From Prosthecobacter sp. (GTDB lineage: Bacteria; Verrucomicrobiota; Verrucomicrobiia; Verrucomicrobiales; Verrucomicrobiaceae): DNA of 64,000 nucleotides. The notes under the pieces were generated by a model. It was not told the origin of the DNA, did not search any database, and saw nothing but the letters and a program-made list of their open reading frames with translations. Position 1 is the stretch's first letter; each line of letters starts with the position of its first letter. Made by a program: the position numbers and the translations under genes. Positions 16,278 through 25,484 of the stretch are shown one piece after another. The stretch is taken from the NCBI GenBank assembly GCA_019186985.1, contig JABARQ010000013.1, forward strand, positions 62,001-126,000, read 5' to 3'.

Positions 16278-18017
16278 TCACGGCTTCTTCTTCCCGCTGC
16301 TGATGAATTCATCACGCGTGACAAAGCCGTTCCTGTCGGCGTCCATCCTGGTGAACCTGGCCCCGGCTTCAGACTTGTCTCCTCCCTGGCCGGCGAGGTA
16401 TTCATCGACCGTGAGCCTTGGCTTGCCGGGGTAGAGCCTGTCGTAGCGTTTGTCACGGGGTTCGTTAGGATCGTACTTGGGCTTGGACACGCCGGAGCCG
16501 GTCTTCTGCACGCTTTTGCCGCTGCGTGGAGGCTGGAAGTCGCTGCCGACCGGGGGCAGGTGCTTTTTCAGGCTGGCGACCACCTCCGCATGGTCGGGAT
16601 GGGTGGCGAGGTTGACGGTTTCATAAGGGTCGTTCTGCTCGTCGTACAGTTCGATGAAGCCGATGGTCCCGGCATTGCGCTTGCGCCAGAAGGTGCAGCG
16701 CCAGCGTTCGGTGCGGATGCTGTAGCCCATGAGGCTGCCGCCATGATCCTTGGAGGACTTGGGGTAGATGCTGATCGCGGGCTTCTGCATCGGCGCGTCC
16801 GGATTGTCGAGGTAGGGCTTGAGGCTCCTGCCGGCGAGCCCCTGGGGGATGGGCAGGCCGCAGACCTCGGCCAGCGTGGGATAGACGTCGACAAACTCAA
16901 CCGGTGCAGGACAATGCCGACCTGTGGTCGCACTTTTGGGCAGCGCAATGAGCAACGGCGCACGCGCGGCGAGTTCAAAGTTGGTGTGCTTGTGCCAGAG
17001 GCCGTGGTCACCGAGCTGCCAGCCATGATCCCCCCAGAGCACGATGACGGTGTTGTCGGCGAGCCCCTCGCTGTCGAGCGCGTCCAGCAGGCGGCCGACC
17101 TGGGCGTCGGTGAAGCTGATGCAGGCGTTGTAGCCATGGCGCAGTTTTTTGGCGAAATCAGCGGGGATTGGATTTTCCTTCGGCGTCCCCGGATAGGCGT
17201 GAAGCTCGCCGTTGTCGTGTCCGACAAAACCCGGCGTGCCTTCAGGGAACTTGTCCGTGCCGGGCAGGGGAATGGCATCAGGATCATGCATGTCCCAGTA
17301 CTTCTTCGGGGCGACAAACGGCAGGTGGGGCTTCACAAAGCCGACGCCGAGGAAGAAGGGTTTTCCAGCCACCTTGAGCGCGGCAAGACGCTTCACGGCC
17401 TCGGCGGCGACCGCGCCGTCGGGCAGCTGCTCATCAGCCTTGGGGCTCACCTCGAAGGCAGGGCCCTGCTTGGGCTTCTTGCCCGGCCTGCCGCCTGAAG
17501 CCACGGCAAGAGGCCTGGCAAACTCGCCTGGCACGCCTTCAAAGCGGGTGACGGTGTGCTTCGTCCAGTCCTTCTCATCCACGCTGACCATCTCCCCGCC
17601 GGGGAACCAGCGAGGCTCGCTCCACGAAGGGCCGTCTTCAAAGCCGTGATGCTCGATCTTGCCCAGGCCGGCGGTGTGGTAGCCGCAGGCGCGGAAGTGC
17701 TGAGGCAGGGTCACGCAGTCCGGCACGGCGTCGCGAAAATGCGTGTTGAGGTCCCAGACCTTGGTGGTGTCCGGCCGCAGGCCGGTGAGGATGGCGGTGC
17801 GCGAAGGGCTGCACACGGCCTGCGCGCAGTAGGCCCTGTCGAAGACAACACCGCGTGCGGCGAGCCGGTCGATGTTAGGCGTCCTTGCGTGCCTCACGCC
17901 GTAGCAGCCGATGTCAGGCCGCAGGTCGTCCACGGCGATGAAAAGAACGTTGGGCCGCTGCTGCGCGACGGCGGGCAGGCTGACCATGGCGAGCAGGCAG
18001 GCGAGGGCGTGTTTCAT
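16278..18017 (-). CDS. Secreted sulfatase with C-terminal EF-hand
   Basis: This 579-residue secreted sulfatase has a signal peptide (MKHALACLLAMVSLPAVAQ), metal-binding Asp30/Asp31 and the CSPSR site. Its Cys69 should be converted to formylglycine by a maturase located elsewhere. KPHLPFVAPKKYWDM and DHGWQLGDHGLWHK fit iduronate-2-sulfatase-like enzymes, so a sulfated polysaccharide is the probable substrate. Near the C-terminus DADRNGFVTRDE is a good EF-hand loop that may bind calcium. I chose the ATG at 18017 for the signal peptide. It follows the GDSL gene by 69 bp on the same strand. Confidence 0.9.
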   Translation of the reverse strand: MKHALACLLAMVSLPAVAQQRPNVLFIAVDDLRPDIGCYGVRHARTPNIDRLAARGVVFDRAYCAQAVCSPSRTAILTGLRPDTTKVWDLNTHFRDAVPDCVTLPQHFRACGYHTAGLGKIEHHGFEDGPSWSEPRWFPGGEMVSVDEKDWTKHTVTRFEGVPGEFARPLAVASGGRPGKKPKQGPAFEVSPKADEQLPDGAVAAEAVKRLAALKVAGKPFFLGVGFVKPHLPFVAPKKYWDMHDPDAIPLPGTDKFPEGTPGFVGHDNGELHAYPGTPKENPIPADFAKKLRHGYNACISFTDAQVGRLLDALDSEGLADNTVIVLWGDHGWQLGDHGLWHKHTNFELAARAPLLIALPKSATTGRHCPAPVEFVDVYPTLAEVCGLPIPQGLAGRSLKPYLDNPDAPMQKPAISIYPKSSKDHGGSLMGYSIRTERWRCTFWRKRNAGTIGFIELYDEQNDPYETVNLATHPDHAEVVASLKKHLPPVGSDFQPPRSGKSVQKTGSGVSKPKYDPNEPRDKRYDRLYPGKPRLTVDEYLAGQGGDKSEAGARFTRMDADRNGFVTRDEFISSGKKKP

Positions 18018-18086
18018 GCAGGGGGCAGGAACGCCGGCCCCGGAAGGAAATAGCAGGGAACTTGAGGGGCGTGCCATGGCGTCCGG

Positions 18087-18776
18087 CTACCGGGCCTGAG
18101 CCAGGATCTTCCCGATGGCGTCCGCGACCTGGCCGGCGAGCAGGGAGGAGCCTTCGGCCGTGAAATGCACGTCGTTGGGCTTCTGAACCCTGGCTGTCTG
18201 CGGCGTGATGAAGCCGTTGAGGTCATTGACCGCCACTCCGGTCTCCTTCATGACCTTCAGCGCGGCGGTGTTGTAGGATTCAATGCTTCCAAAGCGGCGG
18301 GTGGGCGAGATGACGCCGTTGTTAGGCACGGGGGTGGTGGTGGCGAAAATCAGGCGGGCTCCCGTCGCCTGCATCTGGCGGACGAGTTCGCGAAGATTCT
18401 TTTCATACACGTCGGGAGGGGAATGTCGGATGCCTTCAGGGGGAAGCTTGGCGTCATGGAGCCCGAAGTTGAAATGGATCACGTCCCATTTTTGATCTCC
18501 CAGCCAGGACTTCAGATGATTGAGCCCGTTGCCGGTGGAGCTGCAGTTGGTGGGCGGCCGGTGGACGTTCGCCTTTCCGGCCAGAAGTTCACGCACAGGC
18601 AGGGTGTAGCCCATGGAGATCGAATCGCCGATGATCAGCACCCTCGGCAGTCCCGGCACATCCCGGACCGGCGGGAAAACGGGATCGGCCGCCCGGCCCG
18701 CGGGTTTTGATGGTGTGTCCATCGCACAGGTGATGCCGGCGCAGAGGCCGGCAAGGAGGAGCAGCTTGGGATTCAT
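18087..18776 (-). CDS. Secreted SGNH/GDSL hydrolase
   Basis: This 229-residue exported protein starts [20 protein letters not shown]. Block I is [10 protein letters not shown] with the nucleophile Ser. A block-III-like NFGLHD and the terminal [11 protein letters not shown] with the catalytic Asp/His pair follow. The family deacetylates or deacylates polysaccharides and glycans. Its place just upstream of the sulfatase suggests cooperation on a decorated polysaccharide. The start at 18776 is set by the signal peptide. The longer upstream frame runs through the divergent promoter region. Confidence 0.85.
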   Translation of the reverse strand: MNPKLLLLAGLCAGITCAMDTPSKPAGRAADPVFPPVRDVPGLPRVLIIGDSISMGYTLPVRELLAGKANVHRPPTNCSSTGNGLNHLKSWLGDQKWDVIHFNFGLHDAKLPPEGIRHSPPDVYEKNLRELVRQMQATGARLIFATTTPVPNNGVISPTRRFGSIESYNTAALKVMKETGVAVNDLNGFITPQTARVQKPNDVHFTAEGSSLLAGQVADAIGKILAQAR

Positions 18777-18977
18777 GGCATGTTGGAGGCGTTGTTGAAC
18801 CGTCTGGGCGGATCTGAGGCGTGGCGGTGCTGCTGGAAGCCGGCGGCTGGCAGCCTGCCCATGAGCAGACCCTTGTGCCAGCGTGGCGGCCGATGCAAGA
18901 ACCCACCGGGACCGGTGGTCATGCGGATGATGGCGCCCCCTGCAATGAGCATGTCCGGGGCAACGTTGGTTAGGGGC

Positions 18978-20378
18978 ATGGATTTCACCGCAGGCAGGCG
19001 TCAGTTTCTCCGAGGCTCGGGCCTGAGCCTGGGAGGCGTCGCCCTTGCCGCGCTGTCGGGTGACGCCCGGGCGCTCTCGCACATCGCCCCGAAGGCAAGG
19101 CGGGTCATCTACCTGTTCATGCACGGCGGCCCCTCACAGCTGGACCTCCTTGACCACAAGCCCGGATTAAAGAGGCTGCACGGGCAGGAGATCCCGGCTT
19201 CGGTGATCGGCGAGCAGCGGCTGACCGGGATGACCAGCGCTCAGAAGTCAAAGCCGGTGACGGCCTCCTTGTTCAAGTTCGCGCGGCATGGCAGGAGCGG
19301 TGCGTGGGTGAGCGAGCTGCTTCCGCGCACGGCGAAGATGGTGGACGAACTGTGCATCATCCGGTCGATGCACACGGAGGCGATCAACCATGACCCGGCG
19401 GTCACCTTTCTGCAGACGGGTCATCAGCAGCCCGGCCGGCCCAGCTTTGGGGCCTGGCTGAGCTACGGCCTGGGCTGCGAGTCCCAGGACCTGCCCGCCT
19501 TTGTGGTCATGGTGTCAAGGGGAAGCGCGGCGCGTCCCGCCGATCCGCTTTACGCCAGGCTCTGGGGCTCGGGCTTCCTGCCCTCCAATCATCAGGGGGT
19601 GTCCTTGCGCAGCAGCGGTGATCCGGTGCTTTACCTGTCGAATCCGAGGGAGGTCGACCGAGCGGCGCGCCGGGATCAGCTGGACGTCATCGCGGCCCTG
19701 AACCGCCGGCAGTTTGAGCAGCATCAGGATCCGGAGACGCTGACCCGCATCGCCCAGTATGAGATGGCATTCCGGATGCAGAGCAGCGTGCCGGAGCTCA
19801 CGGCGGTCCATGGTGAAAGCGAGGCGACGCTTGACAGCTACGGGCCGCAGGTGCGGCAGCCGGGAAGCTTTGCGGCGAACTGCCTGCTGGCGCGGCGGAT
19901 GGCCGAGCGGGGCGTGCGTTTCATCCAGCTCTACCACCGGGGCTGGGACCAGCACTACAACCTGCCGAGCGACCTCAGGCTGCAGTGCGGCGACATCGAC
20001 CAGCCCTGCGCGGCGCTGATCCGCGACCTGAAGCAGCGCGGCCTGCTGGAGGAGACGCTGGTGGTCTGGGGCGGTGAGTTTGGCCGAACCAGTTATTCTC
20101 AAGGAAAGCTCGAGCCTGCCAACCATGGCCGGGATCATCACGGGCGCTGCTTCAGCCTGTGGCTGGCCGGCGGGGGGGTGAAGCCGGGCCTTGTTTTTGG
20201 AGAAACGGATGATTTCAGCTTCAACATCGTCCGGGACCCCGTGCATGTGCATGACCTGAACGCCACCCTGCTGCACCAGCTCGGTCTGGATCATGAACGG
20301 CTGACATACCGGTTTCAGGGGCGTGACTACCGCCTGACGGATGTGCATGGCAGGGTGGTGAAGGGACTGCTGGCCTGA
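18978..20378 (+). CDS. DUF1501 protein with twin-arginine signal
   Basis: This 466-residue protein starts [20 protein letters not shown], a probable Tat signal. DUF1501 features follow: [65 protein letters not shown] and [15 protein letters not shown]1501 belongs to the alkaline-phosphatase-like fold and is usually paired with DUF1549/DUF1553 proteins, although here the nearest such gene is 10 kb away. The ATG at 18978 is preferred because DUF1501 proteins start about ten residues before the RR motif. The open frame back to 18780 has no family sequence. It is divergent from the sulfatase/GDSL pair. Confidence 0.88.
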   Translation: MDFTAGRRQFLRGSGLSLGGVALAALSGDARALSHIAPKARRVIYLFMHGGPSQLDLLDHKPGLKRLHGQEIPASVIGEQRLTGMTSAQKSKPVTASLFKFARHGRSGAWVSELLPRTAKMVDELCIIRSMHTEAINHDPAVTFLQTGHQQPGRPSFGAWLSYGLGCESQDLPAFVVMVSRGSAARPADPLYARLWGSGFLPSNHQGVSLRSSGDPVLYLSNPREVDRAARRDQLDVIAALNRRQFEQHQDPETLTRIAQYEMAFRMQSSVPELTAVHGESEATLDSYGPQVRQPGSFAANCLLARRMAERGVRFIQLYHRGWDQHYNLPSDLRLQCGDIDQPCAALIRDLKQRGLLEETLVVWGGEFGRTSYSQGKLEPANHGRDHHGRCFSLWLAGGGVKPGLVFGETDDFSFNIVRDPVHVHDLNATLLHQLGLDHERLTYRFQGRDYRLTDVHGRVVKGLLA

Positions 20379-21823
20379 TGCGAGGGATGCCGCTCGCTCC
20401 TTGCGCCGTCATTCCAGCCGTTCACATTCACCGCGTGCCAACCGTCACCCCCCAGCTTCTGGCGTCGCTAGCCTCCGCCCTTTCCCCTGACCGTGTCCTG
20501 TCCAAGGACGAGGACATCCTGCCGTACAGCTTTGACGGCACGGCGGCGCTGAAGGTGAGGCCGGGTGCGGTGGTCTTCCCGCATTCCGGCGGGGAGGTCG
20601 CCGCGGCGGTCAAGCTGGCGCGTGAGGCCCGGGTGCCGGTCGTGACACGCGGTTCGGGCACAGGCTTGAGCGGTGGCAGCGTGCCGTTGGAAGGCTGCCT
20701 GGTGATCTGCCTGGCGCAGATGGACCGGATCCTGGAGATCGACGAACGCAACCTGACCCTGCGTGCCCAGAGCGGCGTCATCACGAAGGAGATCGACGAC
20801 GCCGCGGCCAGGCTGGGGCTGTTTTATCCGCCGGATCCCGGCAGCATGAAGATCAGCACGATCGGCGGCAATGTCGCCGAGAACAGCGGCGGGCTGCGCG
20901 GCCTCAAGTATGGAGTGACCCGTGACTATGTCATGGGGCTGGAGGTGGTGCTGCCTGATGGAACCCTGACACGGCTCGGCAACAAGTGCGTCAAGGATGT
21001 CGCCGGCTATTCGATGAAGGACCTGTTCGTCGGCAGCGAGGGCACGCTGGGCATCATCACCGAGGTCATGCTGAAGCTGCTGCCGAAGCCGAAGGCGCGC
21101 CGCACCCTGCTGGCGCTCTATGATTCCATGGAGGACGCCGCGCGGACCATCAGCGCGATCATCGCCGCCAGGATCATCCCCTGCACGCTGGAGTTCCTGG
21201 ACCGCATGACCGTCGGCTGTGTCGAAGACTACGCCCGGATCGGCCTGCCGACCGAGGTTGAGGCCGTGGTGCTGATGGAGACGGACGGGCATCCGGTCGT
21301 GGTTGAGGAGGAGGCGGCGCAGATGATGGAGCTGGCAAGGAGCCATGGAGCGCGCGAGGTGCGTGCCGCCGCCGACGAGGCCGAGGCGACGCGGCTTGCC
21401 ACGGCGCGCCGCAGTGCTTTTTCCGCGCTCGCCAGGAAGCGGCCGACCACCATCCTGGAGGACGTCACCGTGCCGCGCACGGAGCTGGCGCACATGGTGA
21501 AGTTCATCCGCGAGGTGGCGGAGAAGCACCGGCTGATGGTGGGTACCTTCGGGCACCTGGGCGACGGCAACCTGCATCCGACCTTTCTGACCAACGAGCG
21601 CGACACGGAGGAGATGCATCGTGTGGAGGAGGCGCTGGAGGAGATTGTGGCCGAGACGATCCGGCTTGGCGGCACCGTGACCGGAGAACACGGCGTGGGG
21701 CTGGCCAAGAAGGCCTTTGTCAGGCGGCAGCTGGGCGAGGCCAGCTATGAGCTGATGAGGCAGGTCAAGCGGGCGCTGGATCCGGAGTGCCTGCTGAACC
21801 CGGGAAAGATCTTTGACCTGTGA
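20378..21823 (+). CDS. FAD-binding oxidase, GlcD-like (glycolate/D-lactate dehydrogenase family)
   Basis: This protein of up to 481 residues has an FAD_binding_4 domain (VVTRGSGTGLSGG, GGNVAENSGGLRGLKYGV, FVGSEGTLGIITE) and a C-terminal domain with GTFGHLGDGNLHP, TGEHGVGLAKK and a final LNPGKIFDL. This is the glycolate oxidase GlcD/D-lactate dehydrogenase type, which oxidises 2-hydroxy acids. The ATG at 20378 overlaps the DUF1501 stop by one base. A GTG at 20435 would give 462 residues and fits the family start better. No GlcE or GlcF subunit is nearby. The next gene overlaps by four bases. Confidence 0.88.
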   Translation: MRGMPLAPCAVIPAVHIHRVPTVTPQLLASLASALSPDRVLSKDEDILPYSFDGTAALKVRPGAVVFPHSGGEVAAAVKLAREARVPVVTRGSGTGLSGGSVPLEGCLVICLAQMDRILEIDERNLTLRAQSGVITKEIDDAAARLGLFYPPDPGSMKISTIGGNVAENSGGLRGLKYGVTRDYVMGLEVVLPDGTLTRLGNKCVKDVAGYSMKDLFVGSEGTLGIITEVMLKLLPKPKARRTLLALYDSMEDAARTISAIIAARIIPCTLEFLDRMTVGCVEDYARIGLPTEVEAVVLMETDGHPVVVEEEAAQMMELARSHGAREVRAAADEAEATRLATARRSAFSALARKRPTTILEDVTVPRTELAHMVKFIREVAEKHRLMVGTFGHLGDGNLHPTFLTNERDTEEMHRVEEALEEIVAETIRLGGTVTGEHGVGLAKKAFVRRQLGEASYELMRQVKRALDPECLLNPGKIFDL

Positions 21824-22905
21824 GCCTGCCGATTTCGATCACGGCCGCCGAGGCGGTCTGCGCCCTGGGCGGCTCCATGGACGAGTGCCTGGAATCCTGG
21901 CGAGCCGGGAAGACGGGGCTTCAGGAGCATGAAGGCATGCTGCAGGGACGCATCGCCGACCGCGGCGTGCTGAAGGGGCGGCGTTATGGAGCGGCCTCCA
22001 ACCTGGCCGTGCATGTGGCGCGCGGCACCGTCGAAAAGGCGGGCTGGAAGGCGGCGGAACTGCGCGAGACCTGGCTCTTTGCCGCCAGCAGCCGCGGCAA
22101 TGCCGGAGAGTTGTTAGGCGAGAATGACTGGAGGCGCCCGTCATCAAGGTTCAGCGCCAGCAACACCATCCACAGCGAGATTGCGGCGGCGGTCAGCATC
22201 GAGCTCGGCATCCGCGGCCCCTGGCAGATGGCCGCCAGCGGCTGTTCGGCGGGTCTGGACGCCCTCGGCCTGGCGCTCATGGCCCTGCGGGCGGGCATGT
22301 GCCGACGGGCGCTGGTGCTGGCCGTGGACCTGCCGCTGGTCCGGCGGCTGATCGAAGCCTTTCGCGACACACGGCTGCTGGCCTGCGAGCTGCTGAACGA
22401 CCCGCTTTCTCCAGCCACCACGGGCCTGCATCTGGGCGAGGCCGGCGTGGCGGTGACGCTTGAGCCTGCGGATGCCGGGCTGGTGCAGGCTGGCGAGTAT
22501 CATGCGAACAGCGACGCCTATGACTCGCTGGTGATTCCGGAGGATGGCGCGGGGCTGGCCGAGCTGCTCTCGCGTTTTCCGAGGCCGGTGCTGGTCTGTC
22601 CTCATGCCACGGGTACGCCTAACCATTCCACTGCCGAAACGCATGCCCTGCGGACGGCCTTTGGTGAATCACCGCCGCCGCTGCTGATGCTGAAGCCCTT
22701 CACCGGCCACACGCTGGGCGCCTGCGGTCTTTTGGATGTGGCGTTGATGGCTGCGGCGCTTCCTGTTCTGCCGGGAAACCTTCCCGGCCTGACGGCGGTG
22801 GAGGCGGGTGAAATCCATCTCAGGCCCGGCGATTCCATCCTCAAGGTGGCGTCGGGGATGGGAGGGCACAACGCAGCCGTGCTCCTGAAGGTTCCCGGTG
22901 CCTGA
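21820..22905 (+). CDS. Stand-alone beta-ketoacyl-synthase-fold protein
   Basis: This 361-residue thiolase-fold protein starts at GTG, overlapping the GlcD-like stop by four bases (GTGA). The active site looks intact: Cys142 in AASGCSAGLD, His262 in PHATGTPN, and His297 in KPFTGHTLGACG. It is about 50 residues shorter than FabF-type enzymes. No acyl carrier protein, reductase or acyltransferase is nearby. It may elongate or condense an unusual acyl chain, or be a chain-length-like partner. The coupling to a 2-hydroxy-acid oxidase is unexplained. Confidence 0.8.
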   Translation: MSLPISITAAEAVCALGGSMDECLESWRAGKTGLQEHEGMLQGRIADRGVLKGRRYGAASNLAVHVARGTVEKAGWKAAELRETWLFAASSRGNAGELLGENDWRRPSSRFSASNTIHSEIAAAVSIELGIRGPWQMAASGCSAGLDALGLALMALRAGMCRRALVLAVDLPLVRRLIEAFRDTRLLACELLNDPLSPATTGLHLGEAGVAVTLEPADAGLVQAGEYHANSDAYDSLVIPEDGAGLAELLSRFPRPVLVCPHATGTPNHSTAETHALRTAFGESPPPLLMLKPFTGHTLGACGLLDVALMAAALPVLPGNLPGLTAVEAGEIHLRPGDSILKVASGMGGHNAAVLLKVPGA

Positions 22906-22976
22906 TCAGGAGCTTTTTCTGAAGCGATGTTTGGTTGCCAAGCCGGGAGGGAGTTCGTTAGTCTGGCGGCATCGCC

Positions 22977-25427
22977 ATGACCATCACTCCTGATCAATAC
23001 GAGAAGCTCGGTGCCTTTTACCTTGGACGCGGATACGATCCGGAGGCGAAGCAGCTCCAGGAGGACCTGGTGATGTACGATTCGAAGGATCTCGTCACCC
23101 ACGGCGTCGTGCTGGGCATGACGGGATCGGGCAAGACGGGCCTCTGCCTGGCTCTGCTGGAGGAGGCGGCGATGGACGGCGTGCCGGTGATTGCCGTGGA
23201 TCCGAAGGGCGACATCGGCAACGCGCTGCTGAGCTTTCCGAACCTGAGCGCGGAAGAGTTCAAGCCCTGGGTGAATGCCGATGATGCCCGGCGAAAAGGT
23301 GTCAGCATCGATGATTATGCGCAGCAGCAGGCCGCCCTGTGGCAGAAGGGCCTGGGCGACTGGGGGCAGGGGGCGGAGCGCATCCGCAAGCTTCGAGAAA
23401 CGGTGGACATGGCCATCTACACGCCCGGCAGCAGCGCCGGACTGCAGGTTTCCATTCTGAGCTCGCTTGACTGTCCTGCGTCCGCCGTCATGGACGATGC
23501 CGAGGCGCTGGCGGACCGCATTGAAAGCACGGTCTCCTCGCTGCTCGGGCTCATGGACATTGAGGCGGATCCGGTGCAGTCGCCGGAGCATGTGCTGCTC
23601 AGCAACATCCTCGCCCACTGCTGGAGGAAGGGGCAGAACGTCACGCTGGAAAACCTCGTCCGTCACATCCAGCAGCCGCCGGTGCGCAAGGTCGGCGTGG
23701 TGGACATCGACACCTTCCTGCCCGAGGCCAGGCGCACGGCGCTGGCGATGAAGCTGAACAACCTCATCGCCTCGCCGGGCTTTGCCTCCTGGCTGGAGGG
23801 CGAGCCGCTGGACATTCAGCGCATGTATTACACTCCGGAGGGCAGGCCGCGCGTCACCATCTTCAACATCGCGCACCTGGGCGACTCGGAGCGCATGTTC
23901 TTTGTCTCGCTGCTGCTGAACCAACTGCTTGGCTGGATGCGGCAGCAGCAGGGCACGACCTCGCTGCGCGCCCTCTTTTACATGGACGAGATCTTCGGCT
24001 ATCTGCCGCCCTCGGCCATGCCGCCGTCGAAGAAGCCGATGATGATCCTGCTCAAGCAGGCGCGTGCCTTCGGCCTCGGGATGCTGCTTGCCACGCAGAA
24101 CCCGGTGGACCTGGACTACAAGGCGCTGGCGAACATCGGCACCTGGTGGATCGGCCGCCTGCAGACCGAGCGTGACAAGGCCAGGCTTCTCGACGGGCTG
24201 GAAGGCGCGGCGGGCGGCAGCGGCGGCAAGTTTGACCGGGGTGAGCTGGAGAGGCTCATGGCCGGGCTCGGCAACCGCGTCTTCCTGATGAACAACGTCC
24301 ACGAGGACGCCCCCTGCATCTTCCATGTGCGCTGGATCATGAGCTATCTCAGCGGTCCGCTGGCCAAGGAGCAGGTGCGCAGGCTGATGGATCCGGTGCG
24401 TCCGGCGGCGAAGAGCGCAGGTGCTGGAGAGGACGACGGATTCCTGCCCCCTGGAGCCGCGGCGGCGCCGACGGCGGAACGCAACACGGTGAAGCCGAAG
24501 CTGCCCGAGGGCACGGCGGAGTTTTTCATCCCCTCGGAGGTGCCTGCCGGCACCCTTTGTTATGTGCCGGCCATCCTGCGCAGCGCGGCGGTGAACTTCG
24601 ACGATGCAAAAAGGAAGATCAGCGGTGTCAGCCGCATCACGCTGGTGAACCCGATTGACGCCGGCGGCCAGCGTGTGCTGTGGGACAAGTTTGTGGCCAT
24701 CCCGCGCGACATCGACCTTGCCAAATGGAACAGAGAGCCGGTGGAGGGGGCGGAGTTTGCCGAGCTGCCAGGCGCCGCGCAGAAATCGGCGACCTACGCC
24801 AGCATCAGGAAGGATTACGACGACTGGGTGTATGCGAACCATTTCCTGGAGGTCAGCCACAGCCCGCTGTTGGAGGCCTATTCGAATCCGGGGGAAAAGG
24901 TGGACGAGTTCAAGGCCCGCATCACGCAGACGGCGCGTGAGCTTCGTGACCAGGCGATCGAGGAGCTGCGCGCCAAGGCGGCGAAAAGCCTGAAGTCGCT
25001 GGAGGACAAGGCGGCGAAGGCGCAGCTCAAGGTCGAGACGCAGCAGCAGCAGGCGACCAGCGCCAAGCTGTCCGCCGCAGTGAGCATCGGCACGAGCCTG
25101 CTGGGCGCATTCCTCGGACGCAAAAGCGGCCTGGGCGGCCTGGTGAAGTCGAGCAACATCACCAGCGCCTCACGGGTGATGCGTGAGGGGCAGGAGGCGG
25201 CGGCTGCTGCTGCCGAACTGCAATCGCTGCATGATGACATGGCCGAGCTGAACAAGGTCCTGGAGGACGAGGTCCAGAAGCTGCGTGACCAGTATGATCC
25301 CACCTCGCTGGTGCTGGAGACCTTCAAGCTCACGCCGACGAAGGCCCGCATCCAGGCGGACGCCATCGGCATCGTCTGGCTGCCCCATGAACGTGTGGGC
25401 GGCGAATTGAGAAAAGCCTGGGCATAA
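22977..25427 (+). CDS. HerA-like P-loop ATPase with C-terminal coiled coil
   Basis: This 816-residue protein has Walker A GMTGSGKTG (Lys53) and Walker B ALFYMDEIFGYLP. A sensor-like LLATQNPVDLDYK and TWWIGRLQT are typical of the HerA/DUF87 ATPases. After about residue 560 there is a separate region with long charged helices (coiled coil from about 640), a glycine-rich hydrophobic stretch near 705-725, and a second coiled coil. HerA proteins pump or translocate DNA, usually with the NurA nuclease, but no nuclease is adjacent. It could also be a type-IV-secretion-like or stress ATPase. It has its own start after a 71-bp gap. Confidence 0.75.
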   Translation: MTITPDQYEKLGAFYLGRGYDPEAKQLQEDLVMYDSKDLVTHGVVLGMTGSGKTGLCLALLEEAAMDGVPVIAVDPKGDIGNALLSFPNLSAEEFKPWVNADDARRKGVSIDDYAQQQAALWQKGLGDWGQGAERIRKLRETVDMAIYTPGSSAGLQVSILSSLDCPASAVMDDAEALADRIESTVSSLLGLMDIEADPVQSPEHVLLSNILAHCWRKGQNVTLENLVRHIQQPPVRKVGVVDIDTFLPEARRTALAMKLNNLIASPGFASWLEGEPLDIQRMYYTPEGRPRVTIFNIAHLGDSERMFFVSLLLNQLLGWMRQQQGTTSLRALFYMDEIFGYLPPSAMPPSKKPMMILLKQARAFGLGMLLATQNPVDLDYKALANIGTWWIGRLQTERDKARLLDGLEGAAGGSGGKFDRGELERLMAGLGNRVFLMNNVHEDAPCIFHVRWIMSYLSGPLAKEQVRRLMDPVRPAAKSAGAGEDDGFLPPGAAAAPTAERNTVKPKLPEGTAEFFIPSEVPAGTLCYVPAILRSAAVNFDDAKRKISGVSRITLVNPIDAGGQRVLWDKFVAIPRDIDLAKWNREPVEGAEFAELPGAAQKSATYASIRKDYDDWVYANHFLEVSHSPLLEAYSNPGEKVDEFKARITQTARELRDQAIEELRAKAAKSLKSLEDKAAKAQLKVETQQQQATSAKLSAAVSIGTSLLGAFLGRKSGLGGLVKSSNITSASRVMREGQEAAAAAAELQSLHDDMAELNKVLEDEVQKLRDQYDPTSLVLETFKLTPTKARIQADAIGIVWLPHERVGGELRKAWA

Positions 25428-25458
25428 AAAAGGACCGCCCTTTTCAGGGGGCGGTCCT
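25425..25458 (-). terminator. Rho-independent terminator for the Gfo/Idh-like gene
   Basis: A perfect 10-bp stem, AGGACCGCCC (25431-25440) with GGGCGGTCCT (25449-25458), has an 8-nt loop. Read on the minus strand it is followed by a run of six T (25425-25430). This ends the transcript of the minus-strand gene whose stop is at 25485. The stem may also slow transcription from the plus-strand ATPase gene, which ends just before it, but that strand lacks the T tract. Confidence 0.85.
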
Positions 25459-25484
25459 GGTTGCAGGATTTCAAAGGGTGCTGA

